DNA of 41,787 nucleotides from Limousia pullorum. Lineage in GTDB: Bacteria > Bacillota > Clostridia > Oscillospirales > Acutalibacteraceae. The position numbers were made by a program, and so were the translations under genes. Position 1 is the stretch's first letter, and every line of letters starts with the position of its first letter. Positions 18,735 to 26,368 of this stretch are shown here, one piece after another. The stretch is from contig DVNG01000104.1 in the NCBI GenBank assembly GCA_018714545.1, positions 1 to 41,787 of the forward strand, given 5' to 3'. The notes under the pieces were generated by a model that ran no database searches, was not told the DNA's origin, and saw nothing but the letters and a program-made list of their open reading frames with translations.

Positions 18735-18749
18735 TGCCGCTGTGCGGCA
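18735..18749. repeat. Short GC-rich hairpin just after the hpf stop
   Basis: TGCCGC (18735-18740) and GCGGCA (18744-18749) form a 6-bp stem with a TGT loop, 7 bases after the hpf stop codon. It lacks a T run and may protect the hpf 3' end or weakly terminate. Confidence 0.4.
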
Positions 18750-18755
18750 GTAATG

Positions 18756-19295
18756 TTATTCTTCGATGGTTGGCTCCAAAAGTCCGTATGCGCCGTCCTC
18801 ACGCTGATATACAACATTAGCTTCGTTGGTATCGGCATTTACAAACATATAGAACTTGTGACCAATCATATTCATCTGAAGAATTGCCTCGTCTACAGTA
18901 ATTGGCTTAACGGGAACCATCTTTCTTCTAACAAGATGATAATCGTCCTCAACGTCTTCAGGTTCTGCAGTATCTCCAACAACAAGGTCGTCGATTGAAC
19001 CTTCTCTCAGCCTGCGGCTGAGTTTCGTCTTGTTTTTTCTTAACTGCCTTGACAACATATCTGTTACTGTATCTAAGGCATTGTTCATCTCAGCCTGTGA
19101 ATTCTCAACACGATAAATCATACCGTTATCTCTGATTGTGATTTCAACAGTCTGACGATTTTTCTCAACCGTCACAACAACGCTTGCTTCTGCATCCTCG
19201 GAAAAAATCTTCTGGAATTTTGAAAGCTTCTTTTCTACCCTCTCTTTGAAATTATCTCTGAGTGTAACTTTTCTTGCTGTGTAAGTAATCTTCAT
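18756..19295 (-). CDS. hpf: Long-form ribosome hibernation promoting factor (HPF/RaiA family)
   Basis: 179 residues. The N-terminal ribosome-binding domain (about 1-100) begins MKITYTARKVTL. A charged linker (about 100-125) leads to the C-terminal dimerisation domain PVKPITVDEAILQMNMIGHKFYMFVN. The two-domain length marks it as the long form, which in Firmicutes joins two 70S ribosomes into inactive 100S dimers in stationary phase. AAGGAGG lies 6-7 bases before the ATG. It follows yabR after 61 bases and may have its own promoter, which I could not place. Confidence 0.96.
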   Translation of the reverse strand: MKITYTARKVTLRDNFKERVEKKLSKFQKIFSEDAEASVVVTVEKNRQTVEITIRDNGMIYRVENSQAEMNNALDTVTDMLSRQLRKNKTKLSRRLREGSIDDLVVGDTAEPEDVEDDYHLVRRKMVPVKPITVDEAILQMNMIGHKFYMFVNADTNEANVVYQREDGAYGLLEPTIEE

Positions 19296-19356
19296 AACAA
19301 TGCCTCCTTTTAAGACCTTAAAAAATCCAAGATCTTATTTTTACATTATTTATTTT

Positions 19357-19812
19357 TTATCTTCTACCGTTGCCATTGCCTCTGCGGCTGTAGCCACGGC
19401 TTTCTCCGGCTCGTTTAAGGTCGGACATCTTGTCCTCGCTTGTCTGTTTAAATTTTGACATCATATCTTCAAAGCTTACCGGACCATCAGATCTTCTTGA
19501 GGGCTGCCATTCAAAATTTCCCGGTGATGTTACAGGAGCTGCCGCCTCTCGTGGCTTTCTCTTTGCAGGTTTTTTCTGTTCAACTGCCTGCTTCATTGAA
19601 AGACTTACCTTTCCTTTTTCTCCAAGAGAAAGAACCTTTACCTTTACAACCTGATTTTCCTTTACAAAGTCTCTGATTTCACTTACATATGTAGAAGCTA
19701 CTTCTGATATGTGAACCATACCTGTTGTACCGTCCGGCAAATCAACAAATGCGCCAAACTTAGTAATTCCAGAAACTTTGCCTTCTAATATGCTGCCAAC
19801 TTCAATTGCCAT
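19357..19812 (-). CDS. yabR: S1 RNA-binding domain protein, YabR family
   Basis: 151 residues. An S1 domain at about 1-75 (VGSILEGKVSGITKFGAFVDL, GMVHISE, KVKVLSL and KVSLSMK) is followed by a basic, low-complexity tail ending in an Arg/Gly-rich GYSRRGNGNGRR. The fold binds single-stranded RNA and relatives associate with ribosomes. The place directly downstream of divIC is the same as in B. subtilis. AAGGGG lies before the ATG. Confidence 0.9.
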   Translation of the reverse strand: MAIEVGSILEGKVSGITKFGAFVDLPDGTTGMVHISEVASTYVSEIRDFVKENQVVKVKVLSLGEKGKVSLSMKQAVEQKKPAKRKPREAAAPVTSPGNFEWQPSRRSDGPVSFEDMMSKFKQTSEDKMSDLKRAGESRGYSRRGNGNGRR

Positions 19813-19853
19813 AAATTAAAATACCCCTTATGTTTTTAAAAATCCTTAATTAT

Positions 19854-19883
19854 TTTATAACAGATTATTTTATGAACCTGTAA
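19854..19883 (-). promoter_or_regulatory. Possible promoter for yabR
   Basis: TTACAG (19878-19883), an 18-base spacer and TATAAA (19854-19859) on the minus strand, overlapping the end of divIC. Confidence 0.35.
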
Positions 19884-20286
19884 CATTTACAAAAACTCTT
19901 TCGCCGTTTTTAACATAGTCCAATTCAGTTCTGGCGATTTGTTCCATGTACTCGGCGTTTTCCTCGTCACTGTAATTTTTCACATTTTGAATTTCCTCAA
20001 TTTTGATTTCCTGAACCATAATATCGGTTTCAAGGTCGCTGAGAGTCTGATGTTTTTCAAGAATCTCAATATGCTGATTCAAAAGTGTTACTACGGCATA
20101 AACCGCAAAAACAACAAGTGCTAATTTTATTGTAAGACCAATTTTATTGATCTTTTTCTTTTCCGGTTTTTTTATTTCTTTAAGCTCCGGCTTACCGTAT
20201 GTTTTGGAAGCGGAGGATTCCTTTACAGTACCGGAAAGATTATCGTTTTTATCAGCAGTGGTTTTTGTCCTATTTTTTACTGCCAA
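19870..20286 (-). CDS. divIC: Septum formation initiator, DivIC/FtsB family
   Basis: 138 residues. A long charged cytoplasmic N-terminus (1-47) is followed by one membrane helix (about 50-68) and an extracytoplasmic coiled coil (about 69-105) with the late ARTELDYVKNGERVFV motif diagnostic of DivIC/FtsB. It would bridge FtsL and DivIB/FtsQ in the divisome. The start is TTG at 20286, 5 bases after GGTGAA (complement of 20292-20297). It starts 6 bases after the yabQ stop, in the conserved yabP-yabQ-divIC-yabR order. Confidence 0.92.
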   Translation of the reverse strand: MAVKNRTKTTADKNDNLSGTVKESSASKTYGKPELKEIKKPEKKKINKIGLTIKLALVVFAVYAVVTLLNQHIEILEKHQTLSDLETDIMVQEIKIEEIQNVKNYSDEENAEYMEQIARTELDYVKNGERVFVNVTGS

Positions 20287-20292
20287 AAGACT

Positions 20293-20736
20293 TCACCTTT
20301 TTCCTTTCGATAAAAAAATCTTTCTATATACCTTTACAATATTATACAACATTTTGTTTATATTTTTCAATAGTGTTTTGAGAAACTTTTGAAAAAATTT
20401 CTTTACAGCGGCGGAAATTTTTGCCGCAGCTGTAAAAATAAAACCGTACAGTTTTCCGGTCAGCTGTCCTATGGTCAGCCTCAAAACAGCAAAGGAAAAA
20501 GCACAGGCAAATATTGTGTACCAACGTACCACTCCGCTGCTGAATCCCAAAGCAAATGTAAAGACCGAAAAACCTGCCGCAGTCATAAATAGAATGTCGC
20601 AGATAAAATTTGATATAAAGCTATTTGAAAAAATTCTGCGTATCAAGCGAAAAACCTCATATTCCCCGTACACAAAAGCTCCCAGCACAAATGACCACAG
20701 CAGGCAGTGGTATTCCATTTCTATAGTAACTTCCAT
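20293..20736 (-). CDS. yabQ: Spore cortex biosynthesis protein YabQ
   Basis: 147 residues with about three or four membrane helices and a basic amphipathic C-terminus. The first helix region YHCLLWSFVLGAFVYGEYEVFRLIRR matches the YabQ pattern. In B. subtilis it is made in the mother cell and is needed for cortex formation. It lies 11 bases after yabP and 6 before divIC; the ribosome site GGTAGGCGG overlaps the yabP stop. Similarity is modest, but position makes the call safe. Confidence 0.85.
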   Translation of the reverse strand: MEVTIEMEYHCLLWSFVLGAFVYGEYEVFRLIRRIFSNSFISNFICDILFMTAAGFSVFTFALGFSSGVVRWYTIFACAFSFAVLRLTIGQLTGKLYGFIFTAAAKISAAVKKFFQKFLKTLLKNINKMLYNIVKVYRKIFLSKGKR

Positions 20737-20747
20737 AAGAATACCGC

Positions 20748-21026
20748 CTACCTGAACAGCTTGGAAACAATACCCTTTGAAGGTGTGCCGGCTGTTGTAT
20801 ACTGCATGGCGTTTACATTGCCCTCAACGGTTACATCGCCTGTATCAAGACTCAGCCTTGTTATATGCAGTCCTGTGCCCTTTATCACAAGTCCTCCCAT
20901 TTCGGTTATAAGACTTACAGTCTGCTCGTCAAAACCCGAAACATCACGGACGCCTGTAAGCTCCATTTTTCTGCGGTTGTCGATAATAACGTTATGTGGT
21001 TTGGTCTGTATGTTATTTTCGTTCAT
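20748..21026 (-). CDS. yabP: Sporulation protein YabP
   Basis: 92 residues, beginning MNENNIQTKPHNVIIDNRRK, with the family blocks LTGVRDVSGFDEQTV and GLVIKGTGLHITRLSLDTGDVTVEG. It is a small soluble protein of beta-sheet character, related to YqfC, and needed at the sporulation outer envelope and cortex stage. AGGAGG is 6-7 bases before the ATG. A sigma-E-like promoter lies upstream, as reported for yabP in B. subtilis. Confidence 0.93.
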   Translation of the reverse strand: MNENNIQTKPHNVIIDNRRKMELTGVRDVSGFDEQTVSLITEMGGLVIKGTGLHITRLSLDTGDVTVEGNVNAMQYTTAGTPSKGIVSKLFR

Positions 21027-21045
21027 AAAATCGCCTCCTGAGTAA

Positions 21046-21074
21046 ATTATATGGAAACGATTTAATTTATATAA
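21046..21074 (-). promoter_or_regulatory. Candidate sigma-E promoter for yabP-yabQ
   Basis: On the minus strand TTATATA (21068-21074), a 14-base spacer and CATATAAT (21046-21053). The -10 matches CATACAHT at 7 of 8 positions and the -35 matches KMATATT at 5 of 7. A TATAAT is embedded, so a sigma-A promoter is the alternative. Confidence 0.45.
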
Positions 21075-21082
21075 CTACATTA

Positions 21083-21322
21083 TCAAACCGCTTTATACAT
21101 GCTTCCCGCGTCCTCTTTTTTTGCGTATTCGTTTACGCTTACCACTTCAATTTTGATGGTGCGGGCTCCGAATGCTATTTCTATAACATCGCCCACCTTT
21201 ACATCATAGGAAGCTCTTGCAATTTTTCCGTTTACCTGAACCTTGCCTGCGTCACAAGCCTCATTTGCAACTGTTCTTCTCTTTATAATTCTGCTGACTT
21301 TAAGATATTTATCAAGACGCAT
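21083..21322 (-). CDS. yabO: S4 domain RNA-binding protein, YabO/HslR-like
   Basis: 79 residues, essentially one S4 domain: MRLDKYLKVSRIIKRR, then the KVQVNGKIARASYDVKVGD strands. HslR/RqcP-type proteins bind stalled 50S-tRNA complexes and help poly-Ala tailing in ribosome quality control; B. subtilis YabO (RqcP) sits in the same cluster. The frame is open 14 codons upstream, but AGGAG lies 7-8 bases before the 21322 ATG and the family begins there. Confidence 0.93.
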   Translation of the reverse strand: MRLDKYLKVSRIIKRRTVANEACDAGKVQVNGKIARASYDVKVGDVIEIAFGARTIKIEVVSVNEYAKKEDAGSMYKAV

Positions 21323-21401
21323 TTTCTTTCTCCTCTTTGTATCCATATTTGATGTTATATCCATTTGTTTAATTAAAACTTAAAATTCTGTGTTTTAGGA
21401 A

Positions 21402-21435
21402 TATAAAAAACAAAGGACCGACAAAATGCCGGTCC
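21402..21435 (-). terminator. Terminator after the HU gene
   Basis: GGACCG (21415-21420) pairs with CGGTCC (21430-21435). On the minus strand it is followed by TTTGTTTTTTATA. It separates HU from yabO inside the yab cluster. Confidence 0.85.
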
Positions 21436-21441
21436 AAAAAA

Positions 21442-21729
21442 TTACTCCTGTGAATCCTTATTTACGGCATCCTTGAATGCTCTTCCCGGCTTAAAAGCCG
21501 GTACCTTTGAAGCCGCAATTTCGATTGGCTGGTTAGTTCTTGGGTCACAGCCTGTTCTTGCGTTACGGGTTCTCTGCTCGAAAGTACCAAAACCTACAAG
21601 CTGAACTTTCTCACCTTCAGCAATGGTCTCTACTATTGTGTCCAAAACAGCATTTATTATCTTTTCTGCGTCCTGCTTTTTTACTTCGCACTTTTCTGCC
21701 ACCGTTGAAATGAGTTCTGTTTTTTTCAT
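21442..21729 (-). CDS. hup: HU family DNA-binding protein
   Basis: 95 residues from the ATG at 21729, starting MKKTELISTVAEKCEVKK, with the GFGTFEQRTRNARTGCDPRTNQPI beta-arm and VPAFKPGRAFKDAVN at the end. This is a dimeric histone-like nucleoid protein. ACGGAGGAAG precedes the ATG; the seven codons upstream of it are not part of the family. It sits between mazG and yabO. B. subtilis has no HU gene at this spot, though it is reported there in various Clostridia. Confidence 0.96.
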   Translation of the reverse strand: MKKTELISTVAEKCEVKKQDAEKIINAVLDTIVETIAEGEKVQLVGFGTFEQRTRNARTGCDPRTNQPIEIAASKVPAFKPGRAFKDAVNKDSQE

Positions 21730-21765
21730 AATTCTTCCTCCGTAAAACAAATATATATTAAAATT

Positions 21766-22563
21766 TTAATTACTGATTTTTTTAGCTTCATCCCAAAGTT
21801 CATCAAGAACTTCAATTCCCGCTTCCTTCATGTTTATATCCTTTTCGGAAGCAAGCTCTTCAACCTTTCGGAATCTCTTGGCGAACTTGTCACAGGCATC
21901 GTAAAGGGCTTTTTCTGAGTCCTCTTTAAGAAAACGTGAAACATTTACCACTGCAAACAGCAAATCGCCAAGTTCCTCGTGGATGTTTTCTTTGTCTGAA
22001 TTTTTTACAGCCTCTTTAAGCTCGGAAAGTTCCTCGGAAACCTTTTCCATTGCTCCGTTGACGTCGTCCCAGTCGAAGCCTACTTTGGCGGCTTTCTGCT
22101 GAACCTTTGTGCTTCTCATAAGCGCAGGAAGGCTCTTTGCCACGCTGTCAATAGCGTCGGACTGAGTTTTCTGTGACTTTGTTTTCATCTTTATGTTGTC
22201 CCAGTTTGTGAGCACCTTATCGGATGTTTCGGCAACAACATCGCCGAAAACATGTGGATGTCTTACGATGAGCTTCTTGCAGACGCCGTCGCACACATCG
22301 TCTATATTGAACCCGCCCTGTGACTGTTCAATCTCAGAGTGAAAAACAACCTGAAGCAAAACGTCTCCAAGTTCCTCTTTTAAAAGCTCTGAATCTTCTG
22401 TGTCGATGGCTTCTATTGCCTCGTAAGTTTCTTCAATAAAGTTCTGTCTTATGCTCTTATGGTCCTGCTCACGGTCCCAGGGACAGCCCTCGGGGGATCT
22501 GAGTATTTTCATTATTTCAACCAGGTCGTTAAAACCGTATGAATCCTTTTTTATGTAATCCAA
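21766..22563 (-). CDS. mazG: MazG family nucleoside triphosphate pyrophosphohydrolase (YabN C-terminal part)
   Basis: About 265 residues. Two MazG domains can be seen, each with the metal-binding pattern EExxE...EExxD: EETYEAIEAID...EELGD near the N-terminus and SEELSELKEAV...EELGD near the C-terminus. GCPWDREQ is the family lead-in. It hydrolyses NTPs to NMPs and pyrophosphate, probably clearing damaged nucleotides or affecting ppGpp levels. The N-terminal tetrapyrrole-methylase-like domain of B. subtilis YabN is missing. The TTG at 22563, 4 bases after GGTGAT, is preferred. An ATG at 22614 overlaps the spoVB stop and remains possible. Confidence 0.92.
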   Translation of the reverse strand: MDYIKKDSYGFNDLVEIMKILRSPEGCPWDREQDHKSIRQNFIEETYEAIEAIDTEDSELLKEELGDVLLQVVFHSEIEQSQGGFNIDDVCDGVCKKLIVRHPHVFGDVVAETSDKVLTNWDNIKMKTKSQKTQSDAIDSVAKSLPALMRSTKVQQKAAKVGFDWDDVNGAMEKVSEELSELKEAVKNSDKENIHEELGDLLFAVVNVSRFLKEDSEKALYDACDKFAKRFRKVEELASEKDINMKEAGIEVLDELWDEAKKISN

Positions 22564-22610
22564 TACAATCACCCCTAAAAAACAATACATACATTTTAAC
22601 CTAAAATACT

Positions 22611-24389
22611 TCATTTTTCAAGTAGTTTTTCGATTTTTTCGCCCCCGGGAAATATTTTCATTTCTTCGGCAGAAAACGTCCGCAAAAGCACCAAAAATAT
22701 CGAATAAATCACCGCAGAAACAGCAATAGATAACAAAACGGCAATTTTTTGAAACATTACCGAGGCAAATGCATTATATATTGCCGCCGCAAAAGAGCAA
22801 CATATTATAGCTGAGATAAGGGGTTTCAGCACACAATTAAGCAGATTAGGCCTTACTTTTGCGTGCTTGCACAGACAGTAAAAAAGCCCGAAAAAGATGT
22901 ATATATAGGCAAGAAGCGAGCCTACTGCCGCACCCTGAATATTCAGATTTACGTTCCTCACAAAGAGGTAATTTATAAGGATTTTTATTCCCATTCCCAC
23001 AACAAAAAATTTAAGAGGAATTGATATTTTGCCTATTGCCTGAAGCATACTGCAAACAGGTGTACATGCGGCAATAAATATAACAGACAGTCCCATAATT
23101 TTCAGAACTTTTGCGCCGATTACAGCCACATTTCCGCCGAAAAACAGACTCATAATCGGATACGACAAAAAGAACAATCCAAGCCCCGAAGGCAGTACAA
23201 TCGCCATTGTAATTCTTATCACTGTTTCTATGGATTTTTTTATTTCCCTTTTGCTTCCCTTTGTAAAAGCCGTTGTGACGTTTGGCATTGCGCAGGTTCC
23301 AAGCACCTGAGTAAGGGCTGTTATAAGCTGCATTATCGTCAAACTACAGCTGAAACATCCGAACAGATAGGTGTGAATGGTTATAGGATTTTCCGGCGTT
23401 GGAATGGCTGGTATGGTGTGGTTTAATGCTCCGTCAAAACATCTGAGCAGCTGCTCTCTGTTTTCTACTGCGGTATGATAAATCGCATGCTGTATAATGG
23501 CTGAATCCACTGTTGAACTTATGCTCATTACCAAAGATGTTACGCCTATAGGAATAGCAGTTTTAAAAATCAAAAGAAAGGTTCTTTCACTTTCTTTTCT
23601 TTCAATGGGTTTTAAATAATACTCCTGGGGAATACCTCGCCTTGATTTTCTGTATTTGCAGATAAGATATAAACAGGAAAAAATGCTTCCCAAGGTAATT
23701 CCTCCGATTGCCGCCGCAACGGATATTCCCGCCAAGGTATTGACCGCCTCGGCTTCTGACTCAAAAGTCATTCCGAAAAAAGTCCCTGTCTTTTGATAAT
23801 TGGCTGTTCCTGCAAATACCACTGCGGCGGCAAGTCCCAAACCCACAAAGAGCTTACACAGAGCCTCTATAACCTGGGAAACTGCCGTCGGCGACATGTT
23901 TCTAAGTCCCTCGAAATATCCACGGTAAACCGACGCAACGCATCCGAAAAAAATCGTGGGCGATAGTACAAGCATTGAATAGATTGCATAGGGCTGTTCT
24001 ATAAGCTTTACGTAAAAAAAGCTTCCTGCTGCCATTATCAAAAAGCATATTAAGCCGGTGACCACAAAAAATGGCTTTGCAGATTTAAAAATTTTTCGCA
24101 CCTCACGGAAATTTTCCCGTGCGGCGCTTTCCGAAATAAGCCTTGAAACAGCCACCGGAAAACCCGCTGTAGCTATGGTAAACAAGGGTATGTAAATTTC
24201 GTAAGCATTACTGAAAAGTCCCGTGCCTATTCCTGCAAAATCATCTCCGAAAACGGCGAAAATTCGTGTAAGAAATATTTTGAAAAACATTCCGCATATT
24301 TTTACCGCAAACATCGCTCCTGTAAGCAGAAAGGCTCCTGTTATAAAATTGGAGGTCACGCCTTTTGCGCTGTTATTTTTTACTTTCAT
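22611..24389 (-). CDS. spoVB: Stage V sporulation protein B-like lipid flippase (MOP superfamily)
   Basis: 592 residues with about 14 membrane helices and the polysaccharide transporter pattern: FLTRIFAVFGDDFAGIGTGLFSNAYEIYIPLFTIATAGFP-type N-terminus, and the later GVTSLVMSISSTVDSAI block. SpoVB/YabM proteins act in spore cortex synthesis, probably moving lipid-linked peptidoglycan precursors. It is about 70 residues longer than B. subtilis SpoVB. The extra length appears to lie in two loops, near residues 195-225 and 305-345. AGGTGAT lies before the ATG. It heads the spoVB-mazG-HU series. Confidence 0.88.
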   Translation of the reverse strand: MKVKNNSAKGVTSNFITGAFLLTGAMFAVKICGMFFKIFLTRIFAVFGDDFAGIGTGLFSNAYEIYIPLFTIATAGFPVAVSRLISESAARENFREVRKIFKSAKPFFVVTGLICFLIMAAGSFFYVKLIEQPYAIYSMLVLSPTIFFGCVASVYRGYFEGLRNMSPTAVSQVIEALCKLFVGLGLAAAVVFAGTANYQKTGTFFGMTFESEAEAVNTLAGISVAAAIGGITLGSIFSCLYLICKYRKSRRGIPQEYYLKPIERKESERTFLLIFKTAIPIGVTSLVMSISSTVDSAIIQHAIYHTAVENREQLLRCFDGALNHTIPAIPTPENPITIHTYLFGCFSCSLTIMQLITALTQVLGTCAMPNVTTAFTKGSKREIKKSIETVIRITMAIVLPSGLGLFFLSYPIMSLFFGGNVAVIGAKVLKIMGLSVIFIAACTPVCSMLQAIGKISIPLKFFVVGMGIKILINYLFVRNVNLNIQGAAVGSLLAYIYIFFGLFYCLCKHAKVRPNLLNCVLKPLISAIICCSFAAAIYNAFASVMFQKIAVLLSIAVSAVIYSIFLVLLRTFSAEEMKIFPGGEKIEKLLEK

Positions 24390-24403
24390 AATTTATCACC
24401 TGT

Positions 24404-24431
24404 AAAAAAATGGGCGGGCACAAAGCCCGCC
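24404..24431 (-). terminator. Terminator after the zinc-ribbon gene
   Basis: GGCGGGC (24413-24419) pairs with GCCCGCC (24425-24431) around a short ACAAA loop. A seven-base T run follows on the minus strand. It ends the long upstream block just before spoVB. Confidence 0.9.
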
Positions 24432-24488
24432 TCTTATGTGCTTATTAAAAAATATGCACTACTTGTCTTTTTATTACAGGTTTTAAAA

Positions 24489-24863
24489 TTAGTCTTCGCT
24501 TTCTTCCTCAAGAGAAGCTCCGCACTTATTGCAAAAGCTTGAATCCTTTGGAACTGCGTTTTTACATTTTGGACAAATTTTTCTGTTTCTCATTGAAGCA
24601 CGCTTTGCCTGAACCGCATGTAACTGCTCCATGAGTATATCTATTTCCCCTGTCAAATCCTCAAGGTCGTCCAAATCCAATGAACCGGACTTTACTTCGT
24701 TATAATAGATTCTTCCAAGCTCTGTGTACTTTTTCTCGATCTCGTTTTTGATGTTGTTGGCACTTATTGCCAAAACAGAACTGTCGGCAATATCTGTGGC
24801 TTTTTTTCCGAAATCATCTATAGCCGCTTTTGCATTTACCATTACATCGTCAAGAATACTCAT
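24489..24863 (-). CDS. Small coiled-coil protein with C-terminal zinc ribbon
   Basis: 124 residues. The N-terminal 90 are amphipathic, helical and charged, consistent with a coiled coil or helical hairpin. The C-terminus holds a zinc ribbon, Cys97-PK-Cys100 and Cys111-NK-Cys114, then an acidic tail. No membrane segment or signal is seen. Similar coiled-coil/zinc-ribbon proteins are common in Clostridia but have no agreed function. A good ribosome site (AAGGAGG) precedes the ATG. It is the last gene before a terminator, 20 bases after hemZ, so it is probably co-transcribed with hemZ. Confidence 0.75.
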   Translation of the reverse strand: MSILDDVMVNAKAAIDDFGKKATDIADSSVLAISANNIKNEIEKKYTELGRIYYNEVKSGSLDLDDLEDLTGEIDILMEQLHAVQAKRASMRNRKICPKCKNAVPKDSSFCNKCGASLEEESED

Positions 24864-24883
24864 ATTACTGCCTCCTTTTTATA

Positions 24884-26332
24884 TTAAAAATATTTAGCAT
24901 AAAATTCGGTTATGCCTTTTTTTCTTTCTATTATTTCATCAAATCTTGTATTGTATTCGTACGGATACTTAAAATTAAATATTCTTTCCAGTCTGTCTGT
25001 TCCGAATTCTTTAAGCTTGGTTACAGCTCCTGCTCCGCATCCCAAAACTGTATGGGTTTCGTCCATTACAAACACATTGTAACTGCTTTCAAATCCCTCT
25101 TTCGCCCAGCCTACATTTTCCAGATTTCCAACCATTCGGCTCTGTCTGTAAAGATAGTAGGGCTTATATCTCAGAGCTGAAAGCTTTTCTTTTGTGTATT
25201 CCAGCATAAGTGAAGCGGTTATACCCTCCTGCTTCAAAATCTGTTTGCCCTCTGCGGTAATTCCGGAGCTTTTCTTCATTGAGAGAGTATGGACAGTTAT
25301 ACTTTCCGGGTCAAGCTCGCATATACCGTCAAGTGTATTTCTAAAGCTTTCTATTGTATCTCCCGGCAAGCCTGCTATAAGGTCCATGTTTATATGTCCC
25401 ACTCCAGCCTGTCTGGCAAGCTTAAAGGCGTCTATTGCCTGCTGAGCAGTATGGCGTCTGCCTATATTTTCAAGTACATTGTCGTTAAGTGTCTGAGGAT
25501 TAACACTTATTCTGTCTGCTCCGCCCTCTAAAACAGCTTTAAGCTTATCAAATGTTATGGTATCAGGGCGTCCGGCTTCTACGGTAAATTCTCTGCAATT
25601 GCCTAAATCAAAAGAGGATTTTATTGCGTCCAGCAGGATTTTAAGCTGTTCAGCCGATAAGGTTGTGGGAGTACCTCCGCCTATATAGACAGTTTCCAAA
25701 TTAAGTTTTAAGCTCTCTGCAATTTCCGCAGTTTTCTTAATCTCTTTTACAAGCAATTCAAGATAGGGCTCTACAAGGTGCTTTGCCTTTTCCACCGACT
25801 GGGAAACAAAGGAACAATAGCTGCACCTGCTGGGACAAAATGGAATTGAAATATAAAGGCTGAAAGAATTTCTCTGAGAAAGGTCTAATATCTTTCTTTC
25901 ATTCTTTTCGGTTTCGCAGGCAAGGTCTGTTTTTTCTTCACTTACAAGAAGCTTTTCTCTGAAATATTTTTTTGCCTCTCCCTCACCCATATCGTCTTTT
26001 AATCTGCGCATTAGCTTTATGGGTCTTACACCTGTAAGAAGTCCCCACTTAGGAACATATCCTGTATACTGGGTAAAAAGGTCAAAAACCAGAGTCATCA
26101 GTGCAAGCTCTTCGTCTCCGTCTGTCAGCGGCGCTGTTACGGTTTTGTCAAACTCACCGTCGCAGAGTCTTGCTTCCATTTTATCCTCTGTTATTGCGGT
26201 GTATACAAAGGGTGGTTTCATATCTTCTCCACCCATATATTTCAAAACCGTTATTTTGTCGTTGGGGAAAAACACCCTTGTCAGGTTTTCAAGTTCATAT
26301 AAATAATCGTGGTTAAAGATATATACTTCCAT
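24884..26332 (-). CDS. hemZ: HemZ-type radical SAM protein (coproporphyrinogen dehydrogenase-like)
   Basis: 482 residues. The radical-SAM cluster motif Cys166-xxx-Cys170-xx-Cys173 lies in IPFCPSRCSYCSF, followed by VYIGGGTPTTLS and NMDLIAGLPGD, standard for the HemN/HemW/HemZ family. HemZ has an extra N-terminal domain of about 150 residues, seen here. Annotated as oxygen-independent coproporphyrinogen III oxidase, its true role is uncertain because many members carry no heme pathway. It lies 36 bases after the MBL hydrolase gene, an arrangement shared with other Clostridia (relA-dtd-mbl-hemZ). Confidence 0.93.
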   Translation of the reverse strand: MEVYIFNHDYLYELENLTRVFFPNDKITVLKYMGGEDMKPPFVYTAITEDKMEARLCDGEFDKTVTAPLTDGDEELALMTLVFDLFTQYTGYVPKWGLLTGVRPIKLMRRLKDDMGEGEAKKYFREKLLVSEEKTDLACETEKNERKILDLSQRNSFSLYISIPFCPSRCSYCSFVSQSVEKAKHLVEPYLELLVKEIKKTAEIAESLKLNLETVYIGGGTPTTLSAEQLKILLDAIKSSFDLGNCREFTVEAGRPDTITFDKLKAVLEGGADRISVNPQTLNDNVLENIGRRHTAQQAIDAFKLARQAGVGHINMDLIAGLPGDTIESFRNTLDGICELDPESITVHTLSMKKSSGITAEGKQILKQEGITASLMLEYTKEKLSALRYKPYYLYRQSRMVGNLENVGWAKEGFESSYNVFVMDETHTVLGCGAGAVTKLKEFGTDRLERIFNFKYPYEYNTRFDEIIERKKGITEFYAKYF

Positions 26333-26368
26333 TCCTTTAATTCTCCGTCATAAAAATTTGTAAATTTA

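Noticed and set aside
24431..24457. Possible sigma-E promoter before spoVB (GCATATT with CATAAGAG)
   Set aside because: The -35 matches perfectly, but the spacer is only 12 bases, the -10 is poor and it overlaps the terminator hairpin.
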